7,138 nucleotides of DNA, from contig CAIYZX010000442.1 in the NCBI GenBank assembly GCA_903930745.1, positions 1-7,138 of the forward strand, read 5' to 3'. This DNA comes from an uncultured Chloroflexota bacterium (GTDB lineage: Bacteria; Chloroflexota; Limnocylindria; Limnocylindrales; CSP1-4). Each line of letters opens with the position of its first letter. Position 1 is the first letter of the stretch. The notes beneath the pieces were generated by a model that ran no database searches, was not told the origin of the DNA, and saw only the letters and a program-made list of their open reading frames with translations. This document shows, piece after piece, positions 1-5,405 of the stretch. A program made the position numbers and the translations under genes.

Positions 1-70
1 CAACGCCCCGGCGGTGAGCACACCGCCCCGGTGGTGCTCGCATCGCCCCGGTGGTGCTCGCACTGCCAGT
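1..70. repeat. Degenerate 20-bp tandem repeats at left edge
   Basis: Three head-to-tail 20-bp units lie at 1-20, 21-40 and 41-60, followed by a decayed partial unit at 61-70. Units 2 and 3 read CACCGCCCCGGTGGTGCTCG and CATCGCCCCGGTGGTGCTCG, differing at one base. Unit 1 is more diverged. Each good unit contains a small inverted repeat (CACCG-CCC-CGGTG or close to it). The array may continue to the left of the window. One frame has a TGA at 15-17, so a gene from the left could end there, but nothing else supports that. The function of the array is unknown. Confidence 0.7.
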
Positions 71-77
71 CGAATGC

Positions 78-109
78 ACGGCCCCGCACCCGCTGCGGGG
101 CCGTTTCGA
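78..109 (+). terminator. Intrinsic-type terminator for an upstream off-window gene
   Basis: A perfect 10-bp stem pairs ACGGCCCCGC (78-87) with GCGGGGCCGT (95-104) around a 7-nt loop. TTTCGATT follows on the plus strand. The T-tract is short and interrupted, but this is the most terminator-like hairpin in the window. The other strand shows no T-run after the hairpin, so it most likely ends a plus-strand transcript entering from the left. It insulates the gene starting at 166. Confidence 0.65.
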
Positions 110-153
110 TTCCCGCGGCCTGGGCCCAACGGGGCCGCAGGGCGGGCGGGCCG

Positions 154-159
154 TAGACT
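154..159 (+). promoter_or_regulatory. -10 box TAGACT, leaderless promoter of the binding-protein gene
   Basis: TAGACT ends 6 nt before the GTG at 166, so transcription starting about 7 nt downstream of the box would begin at or next to the start codon. No TTGACA-like -35 element is visible at the usual spacing. The same hexamer recurs before the start at 3460. The TAG in the box is also an in-frame stop for the downstream gene, which rules out any start further upstream. Confidence 0.6.
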
Positions 160-165
160 GGCCAC

Positions 166-1005
166 GTGCGCATCGTCTCCCTGACCCCCTCCGCCACCGA
201 GATCCTCTTCGCCCTTGGCCTGGACGAGGAGGTGGTTGGCGTCTCCGCGCGCTGCGACACGCCGCCCGAGGTGGTGGCGCTGCCCCGCGTGACGTCCGGC
301 GCGGGCCTGCGCGTGGAGCGGATCCTGGACCTGGAGCCGGACCTCGTGGTCCTTGGCGGCGAGGGCCCGGCCGAGTGGGCGCGGCAGGTGCGGGACGCCC
401 TCGAGGCGGATTCGGCCGATGCCGAGGTGCTGGTCCTCAACCCCATCTCCGTGGAGGGGATCTTCAACGCCATCTCCACGGTGGGCGCCATGACGGAGGC
501 CGAGGACGCGGCCCTGGACGTGGTGGAGGAGCTGCGCGAGCGGCTGCGTGCCGTGGAGGAGATCGTCATGGGGCGGCGCGATGGCGGCTTCGAACCCCCG
601 CGCCTCGTGGCCCTGGACTCGCTGGACCCGCTGCGCGCCGTTGGCCTCTGGGTCCCGGACCAGGTCCGCCTGGCCGGCGGCTGGGAGCTGCTGGGTCACG
701 AGGGGGCCGCCTCCGCGCCCGTGACGTGGGACGCCGTGGCGGAGGTGGACCCGGAGATCATCGCGCTGATGCCGGACGGGCAGGACCTGGGCGGTGCGCT
801 CACGGCCTGGATGCGCGCGGGCGAGCCGGCCGGGTGGCGGGACCTGCACGCGGTGCGGGCACACCGGGCGTACCTGCTGGACGGCCGCCTGTTCAGCCGC
901 CCGGGGCCGGGCGTGGTGGACGGGATCGAGGCGCTGGCGGAGCTCATCGACCCCGTGGCGTTCGACGGGATGGCCCCGCCGGACTCCTGGACGCCGATCC
1001 CCTGA
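166..1005 (+). CDS. Cobalamin/Fe-siderophore-type substrate-binding protein without signal peptide
   Basis: This 279-aa protein belongs to the periplasmic-binding-protein superfamily behind BtuF and FhuD/FepB (COG0614-type). Diagnostic segments are the opening RIVSLTPSATEILFALGL (residues 2-19), VGVSARCDTP (24-33), LDLEPDLVVLGG (54-65), and the C-terminal lobe with GWELLGHEGA (172-181), WDAVAEVDPEIIAL (188-201) and FSRPGPGVVDGIE (243-255). There is no signal peptide, lipobox or membrane segment. An in-frame TAG at 154-156 means GTG 166 is the earliest possible start, and a TAGACT box 6 nt upstream supports it. It therefore looks cytoplasmic, like the stand-alone 'cobalamin-binding protein' subgroup. 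No ABC permease or ATPase is adjacent, and I see no B12 riboswitch upstream. The methyltransferase gene follows after 36 bp, probably on the same transcript. The fold assignment is firm; the ligand is inferred. Confidence 0.88.
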   Translation: MRIVSLTPSATEILFALGLDEEVVGVSARCDTPPEVVALPRVTSGAGLRVERILDLEPDLVVLGGEGPAEWARQVRDALEADSADAEVLVLNPISVEGIFNAISTVGAMTEAEDAALDVVEELRERLRAVEEIVMGRRDGGFEPPRLVALDSLDPLRAVGLWVPDQVRLAGGWELLGHEGAASAPVTWDAVAEVDPEIIALMPDGQDLGGALTAWMRAGEPAGWRDLHAVRAHRAYLLDGRLFSRPGPGVVDGIEALAELIDPVAFDGMAPPDSWTPIP

Positions 1006-1041
1006 CGGTTCCGCCGACGACGACCTGCCGCTGCGCCACCG

Positions 1042-1911
1042 ATGACCTACCGGACCCGCTTCGACTGCCTGTTCTGCGGGCGCACCCATGACGTGCGCGG
1101 CGCGGACGATCTCGAGGGCTGGGCGTGGTTGTGCCCGGAATGCCTGGGCAAGGCCGCCACGAGCCGCTTCCTCAAGGACCGGCTGCGGACGGGTCTGGCG
1201 GCGCGGGCGGCGTCGAAGGCGGCAGCCGATGCCGTCGGCGAACCGGCGACGCAGGCCGCGAGCACCGCCGCCCCGACCGCGCCCGCCGCATCGGTGCGCC
1301 CCGCCGCGGGCCGCCTGGTCCACCGCGCCTTCCCGGACGACTGGTTCCTCCGCCGCGGCGCCTTCGAGCGTGGCGCCATCCACGACGCCGCCTGGGCCGC
1401 GGAGCTTGACATGGTCACGCGCTGGCTGGATTCGCTCCCGCTCACGGGCCGCATCGAGGAGCCCGCCGCCGGCTCCGGCTTCTTCTCGCCGCTCCTCGCG
1501 GAGAAGGGCGAGCTCCACGCCTCGGACAGCGACGGTGCCGCCCTGGACCTCGCGCGCTCACGCCTCCTCGCGCATCGCCTCCGCGCGCACCTGCACACCG
1601 CGGATCCCTGGGCCGCCCCGGCGCCCGGTGACGAGGCGGACGGGCTGGTGGCCTCGTTCCTGCTGGGCCGCGTCCGCGGCGCGGGCCTGGATCCCGCCGC
1701 CTCCGCCCTCGCGCGCCGCCTCCGCCCCGGTGGCCTCCTCGCGGTCATCGAGCTGCGGCCGGACCCCGCGGGCGGCCCGCCCCCCGGCGCGGCCTGGGTC
1801 TTCCACGAGCCCTCGGTCCTCCACGCGGCACTCGTCCGCGCGGGCTTCTCGGACCTGCGGCCCACCACCACCGGCCGCTTCTTCGCCACGCTGACCGCCA
1901 CGCGCTCCTGA
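1042..1911 (+). CDS. Zinc-ribbon plus class I SAM-dependent methyltransferase
   Basis: This 289-aa protein has two recognisable parts. Residues 9-34 form a probable zinc-binding knuckle pair, CLFC (9-12) and CPEC (31-34). An Ala/Pro-rich, probably disordered linker covers about 52-90. From about 115 to 289 the order fits a Rossmann methyltransferase: a motif I variant EPAAGSGFF (140-148), acidic DSD (162-164) after the second strand, and a late-motif strand LRPGGLLAVIELRPD (227-241) typical of class I enzymes. The C-terminus ARAGFSDLRP...GRFFATLTA is also typical. Motif I has AAGSG rather than the usual D/E-x-G-x-G-x-G, so a degenerate or specialised SAM site is possible. No substrate motif such as NPPY is visible, so the target is unknown. 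The ribbon could bind nucleic acid or protein. The gene lies 36 bp after the binding-protein gene with no Shine-Dalgarno at ATG 1042 and is probably co-transcribed. Confidence 0.8.
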   Translation: MTYRTRFDCLFCGRTHDVRGADDLEGWAWLCPECLGKAATSRFLKDRLRTGLAARAASKAAADAVGEPATQAASTAAPTAPAASVRPAAGRLVHRAFPDDWFLRRGAFERGAIHDAAWAAELDMVTRWLDSLPLTGRIEEPAAGSGFFSPLLAEKGELHASDSDGAALDLARSRLLAHRLRAHLHTADPWAAPAPGDEADGLVASFLLGRVRGAGLDPAASALARRLRPGGLLAVIELRPDPAGGPPPGAAWVFHEPSVLHAALVRAGFSDLRPTTTGRFFATLTATRS

Positions 1912-1979
1912 CCCGCCGTGACCCGACCGGCGAGAGACCGCCCCCGCTCGCGCCCGCGGGGACCCGCACACCCCGGTGC

Positions 1980-1985
1980 TATCCT
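1980..1985 (+). promoter_or_regulatory. Extended -10 box (TGcTATCCT) of proC
   Basis: TATCCT is preceded by TGc, making an extended -10 element that could work without a -35, and none is seen. The ATG at 1995 starts 9 nt after the box, so the 5' leader would be only about 2-4 nt or absent. The gap after the methyltransferase gene is 83 bp, and no hairpin terminator with a T-tract was found in it. proC may therefore also receive read-through. Confidence 0.5.
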
Positions 1986-1994
1986 CCGCGCACC

Positions 1995-2867
1995 ATGACG
2001 CCCCTTGCCGACACCACCGTCGCCTGCGTGGGCTCCGGGATGATGGCCGAGGCCATGCTCGCGGGCCTCCTGCGCAGCGGTCTCGTCACCCCGGACCGCA
2101 TCGTCGCCAGCCACCCCCGCGCCGAGCGCCGCGCCGCCCTGGAGCACGCCCTGGGCATCCGGGTCGTGACCTCCAACACGGAGGCGGTCAGGGATGCGGA
2201 CGTCATCCTGCTCGCGGTGAAGCCGCAGATGCTGGCCAAGGTTGGCCGGGAGATCGGGCCGCACCTGCGCGATGGCCAGGTGGTCCTGTCCGTGCTCGCA
2301 GGCCCCACCAGCGCGGCGCTTGTCGCCACGCTCAATCACAGCCAGGTCGTCCGGGCGATGCCCAACACCCCCGCCCGCATCGGCGAGGGGATGACCGTCT
2401 GGTACGCCACGCCGGCCTGCACCCCTGAGCAGCGCGCACAGGCGAAGGCCTTCCTGGGTGTCCTCGGTGCGGAGCTGGAGGTGGAGGACGAGAAGTTCGT
2501 CGCCATGTCCACCGCGGTCTCCGGCACGGGCCCGGCCTACGTGTTCCTCGTGATGGAGGCGCTGATCGACGCCGCCGTCCACCTGGGCTTCCCGCGCCAC
2601 ATCGCGCACGACCTCGTGATCGAGACCCTGGAGGGGTCCACCAAGTTCGCGCGCCAGTCCGGCGACCACCCGGCGGTGCTGCGCAACATGGTCACCTCGC
2701 CCGCGGGCACCAGCGCGGCGGCCATCCACGAGCTGGAGTCCGGCCGCCTCCGCACCGTCCTCTCCGAGGCGGTCTGGGCTGCGTACCGGCGCACCGTGGA
2801 GCTGGGCGACCAGATGGAGGCCCAGCTCACCAAGGACTCGCCGAAGGACGCCTCGAAGGGCAGGTAG
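1995..2867 (+). CDS. proC: Pyrroline-5-carboxylate reductase
   Basis: ProC reduces 1-pyrroline-5-carboxylate to L-proline with NAD(P)H, the final step of proline synthesis in the cytoplasm. At 290 aa it is slightly longer than the usual 265-280. The N-terminal Rossmann dinucleotide site is VACVGSGMMAEAM (9-21). After the second strand comes ASHPRAERR (38-46), whose arginines are compatible with NADPH preference (inference). ILLAVKPQ (71-78) and VVRAMPNTPARIGEGMT (118-134) are family signatures. The C-terminal dimerisation domain has AVSGTGPAYVFLVMEALIDA (174-193) and MVTSPAGTSAAAIHELE (232-248), the ProC signature with a slightly unusual SPAGTS in place of the common SPGGTT. The last ~20 residues are a charged, Lys/Asp-rich extension. 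The short leader suggests leaderless translation. The gene converges on the DUF1003-like gene with a 33-bp gap. Confidence 0.97.
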   Translation: MTPLADTTVACVGSGMMAEAMLAGLLRSGLVTPDRIVASHPRAERRAALEHALGIRVVTSNTEAVRDADVILLAVKPQMLAKVGREIGPHLRDGQVVLSVLAGPTSAALVATLNHSQVVRAMPNTPARIGEGMTVWYATPACTPEQRAQAKAFLGVLGAELEVEDEKFVAMSTAVSGTGPAYVFLVMEALIDAAVHLGFPRHIAHDLVIETLEGSTKFARQSGDHPAVLRNMVTSPAGTSAAAIHELESGRLRTVLSEAVWAAYRRTVELGDQMEAQLTKDSPKDASKGR

Positions 2868-2900
2868 CCCGAGGGCTCCCTCCGCGCCCCGGCCGAGGGC

Positions 2901-3353
2901 TCAGGCCTTCGCGGCCAGCTGCGCCTCCAGTGCGGCCACCTTCGAGAGCAGCTGGTTCAGCGCCTCGTCCTGCGCCGCCAGGTGCCGCTGGATCTGCTCG
3001 GCCTCGTGGAACGTGGCCTCCGCGTCCTTGTAGGTCATCTCGGACCGGCGGTCCGCGGCCTGGCCCATGATCTGCTGCCCAACCATGATCACGGACAGCA
3101 TCACCAGCTGGATGAACGTCTGGCTGATCCACTGCACGATGGGCAGCAGGGCGCCCGAGGCGAGCGCGTCCGGCAGGGCCACGAGCGCCAGCACGCCGAA
3201 GGCGTAGGCGCACCACATCGTGCCCACGACGCGGGTGAGCAGGATCGCCACGCGGCCGTTGATGGACGGGGTGGGATCCGTGGACCGGGGCGGGGTGGTG
3301 GCCCGCCGCTCGCTCACGCGGGGGTGCTGCTGGTGCTGGAACAGGATGGTCAT
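2901..3353 (-). CDS. DUF1003-like two-TM membrane protein with C-terminal coiled coil
   Basis: A protein of 150 aa starting at ATG 3353 (read MTILFQHQQHPRVSERR). The first ~34 residues are polar and Pro/Ser-rich. Two hydrophobic helices follow at about 35-60 and 68-93. The second runs into VGQQIMGQAADRRSEMTYKD (91-110) and a heptad-like Leu/Ala coiled coil to residue 150 (AQDEALNQLLSKVAALEAQL). Helix pair, Gln/Arg-rich exit and acidic coiled tail resemble the DUF1003 family of small inner-membrane proteins, whose function is unknown. The reading frame stays open upstream to about 3545, but GAGG sits 5 nt before ATG 3353 and a TAGATT -10 box lies at 3409-3404, so the shorter start is preferred. 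The gene diverges from the four-TM gene and ends 33 bp from proC, with no clear terminator between them. Confidence 0.72.
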   Translation of the reverse strand: MTILFQHQQHPRVSERRATTPPRSTDPTPSINGRVAILLTRVVGTMWCAYAFGVLALVALPDALASGALLPIVQWISQTFIQLVMLSVIMVGQQIMGQAADRRSEMTYKDAEATFHEAEQIQRHLAAQDEALNQLLSKVAALEAQLAAKA

Positions 3354-3403
3354 GGCCGCCTCGGGGCTGAAGAGTCCCGGCAGGACGGGACCGCATGGCC
3401 CGG

Positions 3404-3409
3404 AATCTA
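3404..3409 (-). promoter_or_regulatory. -10 box TAGATT for the DUF1003-like gene
   Basis: Read on the minus strand, TAGATT occupies 3409 down to 3404. Transcription would start near 3397, giving a leader of about 43 nt to ATG 3353, with GAGG as ribosome-binding site. No convincing -35 is visible. The expected -35 area overlaps that of the divergent plus-strand promoter. An out-of-frame ATG (3396-3394) lies exactly where the transcript would begin. Confidence 0.45.
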
Positions 3410-3446
3410 GCGGCCGAGCCTCCCTCCCGCGCCGCAGCCTGCGCGT

Positions 3447-3452
3447 TAGACT
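3447..3452 (+). promoter_or_regulatory. -10 box TAGACT, leaderless promoter of the four-TM gene
   Basis: TAGACT ends 7 nt before ATG 3460. This is the same hexamer, at nearly the same spacing, as upstream of the gene at 166. It predicts a leaderless mRNA and supports choosing 3460 over earlier in-frame starts that would run through the divergent promoter. No recognisable -35 is present. Confidence 0.6.
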
Positions 3453-3459
3453 CGCGCCG

Positions 3460-4143
3460 ATGGACACGAACCCGGCCGGCGCCGGCCATCCCACGGCGCC
3501 CGATCCCGTTGAGCTCCGCATTCTCGAAGACCAGCTTGCGCGCATGCGCGGGATGCTCTTCGGCTACTCGGAGCGCTTCTTCGAGCGGATCCGCACATAC
3601 CTCCTGCTCGTCCTCGCGCTGCTCGTGGTGGCCGGGGCCGGGATCTTCCGGGAGGCCGTGATCGCGGTGCCGTTCCTGGTCGCGTTCGCGTTCATGGAGA
3701 CCGGGTACCTGTTCTATTACACGGTCTTCGCCCGCCGTCACGCGGAGTACCTGGAGCGCGCGATCAACAGGCGCGTGGGCAAGGACGTCCTCGTCGCCCA
3801 TCGCCTGGAGGCCGCGTACTTCTACCCGCCGGAGGCGCCCAAGATCGCCGGGATCTCGCTCGGCAATCCCTGGGGAATGATGTCCTCGATGACGTCCATG
3901 TACGCGCTGGGCGCCGCCATCCTGTGGCTCGTCGGCATCGGCGGCACGCTCGCGCTCAGCCCGGCCCCCACGTTCGTCGTGGCCGGCGTGGACCTGGGCT
4001 ACCTCGTCGTCCCGGCCCAGGTTTCGTGGACCATCGCGATCGCCGGGCATCTCGTCGTCAGCTTCCTGACCCGTCGTGACGAGCAGAAGCTCGTCAACGA
4101 GCTGAACGCCGCCTACGGCGCTCCGCCCGCCCCCCTGTCGTAG
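3460..4143 (+). CDS. Uncharacterised four-TM membrane protein
   Basis: A protein of 227 aa if started at ATG 3460. The frame stays open upstream to about 3220, but a TAGACT box 7 nt before 3460 and the divergent promoter argue for the shorter form. The polar N-terminus includes an amphipathic helix (about 17-45, ELRILEDQLARMRG...). Hydrophobic segments lie at about 46-63, 66-89, 146-166 and 186-204. Between TM2 and TM3 is a cytoplasm-like, charged stretch (ARRHAEYLERAINRRVG, 91-107) followed by AAYFYPPEAPKIAGISLGNP (118-137). The tail FLTRRDEQKLVNELNAAYG (202-220) is charged. The helix-TM-TM-loop-TM-TM layout is vaguely like small sensor/effector membrane proteins, but I recognise no family and assign no function. 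The ProDH gene begins 27 bp downstream, so the two are probably one operon. Confidence 0.78.
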   Translation: MDTNPAGAGHPTAPDPVELRILEDQLARMRGMLFGYSERFFERIRTYLLLVLALLVVAGAGIFREAVIAVPFLVAFAFMETGYLFYYTVFARRHAEYLERAINRRVGKDVLVAHRLEAAYFYPPEAPKIAGISLGNPWGMMSSMTSMYALGAAILWLVGIGGTLALSPAPTFVVAGVDLGYLVVPAQVSWTIAIAGHLVVSFLTRRDEQKLVNELNAAYGAPPAPLS

Positions 4144-4170
4144 GTCTCACCGAGGCATCCAGCACCACCG

Positions 4171-5151
4171 ATGGCCGTCAATTCCGCCGTCAGCGGGGCC
4201 GCCGAGCGCGCCATGCGCTCCACCCTGCTCACCCTGTCGCACCGCAAGTCCCTTGGCCGGCTCGCGACCCGTGTGCCCATCACGCGCCCCATGGTCCGGC
4301 GCTTCATCTGCGGCGAGACCCTGGACGAGGCGCTCCCGTCCATCCGCCGTCTCCATGACCTGGGGATGGGCACCACGGTGGACGTCCTGGGCGAGTCCGT
4401 GACGGCCGAGGCCGATGCGCGTGCCGCCGCCGGCCGCTACCCGGCGGTCTTCGACGCCCTGGTGGCGAACGGCCTGGACCACAACGTGAGCCTCAAGCCC
4501 ACGCAGATGGGCCTGGGGATCTCCAAGGAGCTGGCGACCGAGACCATCGGCTCGATCATGGCCAAGGCGTCCGAGGTCAACGGCTTCGTCCGCATCGACA
4601 TGGAGGACCACACCACCACGGACGACACGTTCGCCGTCTGGCGCGCGGTCCGGCCGGCGGGCGCGGGGGACCTGGACAAGGCCGACATCGGCATCGTCCT
4701 CCAGGCCGCGCTCAAGCGGTCCGAGGTGGACGTGGAGCAGATCATCGCGGAGCGCGGCCGTGTGCGGCTGTGCAAGGGTGCCTACAAGGAGCCCGCCAGC
4801 GTTGCGCACCAGGAGAAGGCCGACGTGGACGCCGCGTACGAGCGGCTGATGCTCCGCCTGATCCGCGAGGGCAACTACCCGGGCCTCGCCACGCATGACC
4901 CCAAGCTCATCCAGCGGGCGGTGTCCGTGGCAAAGGCGGAGGGGATCGGCCCGGAGCGCTTCGAGTTCCAGATGCTCTACGGCGTGCGGCGAGACCTGCA
5001 GGAGCAGCTCAACGCGGCCGGCTGGCGCGTCCGGGTCTACGTCCCGTTCGGGGAGCAGTGGTACCCGTACTTCATGCGCCGCCTCGCGGAGCGCCCGGCC
5101 AACGTGGCGTTCATCCTCCGCTCCGTCTGGAACGATCGCGGCTCCAAGTAG
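4171..5151 (+). CDS. putB: Monofunctional proline dehydrogenase
   Basis: ProDH oxidises L-proline to pyrroline-5-carboxylate using FAD and passes electrons to the respiratory quinone pool, the first step of proline catabolism. At 326 aa it has the single-domain length (about 300) rather than that of bifunctional PutA. Family landmarks appear in order: NVSLKPTQMGLGIS (105-118), FVRIDMEDH (139-147), VRLCKGAYKEP (198-208), GLATHD (238-243), FEFQMLYGVR (264-273), VRVYVPFGEQWYPYFMRRLAERPAN (split as 287-300 and 301-311). The paired arginines R303/R304 and E307 are the conserved proline-contacting helix by family knowledge, and K109 and D143 sit in the FAD/substrate site. The gene follows the four-TM gene by 27 bp without a good Shine-Dalgarno, suggesting co-transcription. 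No P5C dehydrogenase lies in the window. The symbol putB follows the usual name for monofunctional enzymes. Confidence 0.96.
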   Translation: MAVNSAVSGAAERAMRSTLLTLSHRKSLGRLATRVPITRPMVRRFICGETLDEALPSIRRLHDLGMGTTVDVLGESVTAEADARAAAGRYPAVFDALVANGLDHNVSLKPTQMGLGISKELATETIGSIMAKASEVNGFVRIDMEDHTTTDDTFAVWRAVRPAGAGDLDKADIGIVLQAALKRSEVDVEQIIAERGRVRLCKGAYKEPASVAHQEKADVDAAYERLMLRLIREGNYPGLATHDPKLIQRAVSVAKAEGIGPERFEFQMLYGVRRDLQEQLNAAGWRVRVYVPFGEQWYPYFMRRLAERPANVAFILRSVWNDRGSK

Positions 5152-5299
5152 GGGAGCGCCCGTCCTGCCCGCGCCGCACCGGCTCCGTCCGGCTCCGTCC
5201 GGTGCCTCACGCCTGCGCCCGTCCATCCCGCGCCACGCCGGCATCGTCCGGCGTGTGACGCCTGCGCGCGACGCCTGCGCCGGCCCCGGCCTCCGCGTG
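5152..5299. repeat. Non-coding GC-rich stretch with short repeats and hairpins after ProDH
   Basis: No convincing gene lies here. Visible structure: GGCTCCGTCC twice in tandem (5181-5200), inside an inverted repeat GCACCGG (5176-5182) / CCGGTGC (5199-5205). Three copies of ACGCCTGCGC occur at 5209-5218, 5258-5267 and 5271-5280. A hairpin pairs CACGCCGG (5234-5241) with CCGGCGTG (5248-5255) around a 6-nt loop. None is followed by a T-run, so if any of these ends the ProDH transcript it is not a classical intrinsic terminator. Confidence 0.6.
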
Positions 5300-5405
5300 A
5301 CCTCCTGGGAATCCAAGAGCCGCCGGGGAATTGGGTACCCGGCGGCTCAAGCCTCGGCGGTGGGCACGTTGGAGGCTGCCTGGATTCGCGATCGCCTCGG
5401 GAGGT
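5300..5405. ncRNA. Candidate structured RNA element (nested multi-stem fold)
   Basis: Four perfect stems nest as a branched fold. The closing stem is ACCTCC (5300-5305) with GGAGGT (5400-5405). The second stem is GAATCCA (5309-5315) with TGGATTC (5381-5387). Inside it are two adjacent hairpins: GAGCCGCCGGG (5317-5327) with CCCGGCGGCTC (5338-5348), 11 bp with a 10-nt loop, and AGCCTC (5350-5355) with GAGGCT (5372-5377), 16-nt loop. The A/T-containing second stem is hard to attribute to GC bias. The element lies between convergent genes, so it could be a free-standing RNA, a 3'-UTR structure or a two-way transcription barrier. The strand is undetermined. I could not match it to a riboswitch, tRNA, SRP, RNase P or tmRNA consensus from memory. 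The stems are visible; the function is conjecture. Confidence 0.35.

Noticed and set aside
1..70. Possible CRISPR array at the left edge
   Set aside because: The units abut with no spacers and are only 20 bp long; this is a simple tandem repeat.
60..165. Possible B12 riboswitch before the cobalamin-type binding-protein gene
   Set aside because: No B12-box-like sequence, and the region is too short. The gene appears leaderless, leaving no room for an aptamer.
243..297. Insertion-like segment in the kinase HisKA domain (region 243-297 in residues)
   Set aside because: The longer helix hairpin with an RLxxVxFP...EGERLTxLINDxLDLAKIEAG pattern is, as far as I recall, a normal subtype of GAF/PAS histidine kinases, not a novelty. 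The coordinates given here are protein residues.
51..1091. Plus-strand open frame of 346 codons over the binding-protein gene
   Set aside because: The translation is Gly/Arg/Pro-rich with no family signature, while the other frame encodes a clear binding-protein fold.
1047..2729. Long minus-strand open frame (560 codons) across the methyltransferase and proC genes
   Set aside because: It lies antisense to two recognisable enzymes, and its translation is low-complexity Arg/Gly/Ala/Pro with no motif. This is a GC-bias shadow.
2868..2900. Terminator between the convergent proC and DUF1003-like genes
   Set aside because: Only a direct repeat CCGAGGGCTC (2869-2878, 2893-2902) and weak 4-5 bp pairings are present, with no stable stem and no T-tract.
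4147..5316. Minus-strand open frame of 389 codons opposite ProDH
   Set aside because: Fully antisense to a well-conserved enzyme; the composition is that of a shadow frame.
5309..5387. tRNA-like size and 7-bp closing stem inside the structured element
   Set aside because: There is no T-arm consensus (GTTCRANYC), no anticodon-arm geometry and no CCA; the inner hairpins are the wrong sizes.
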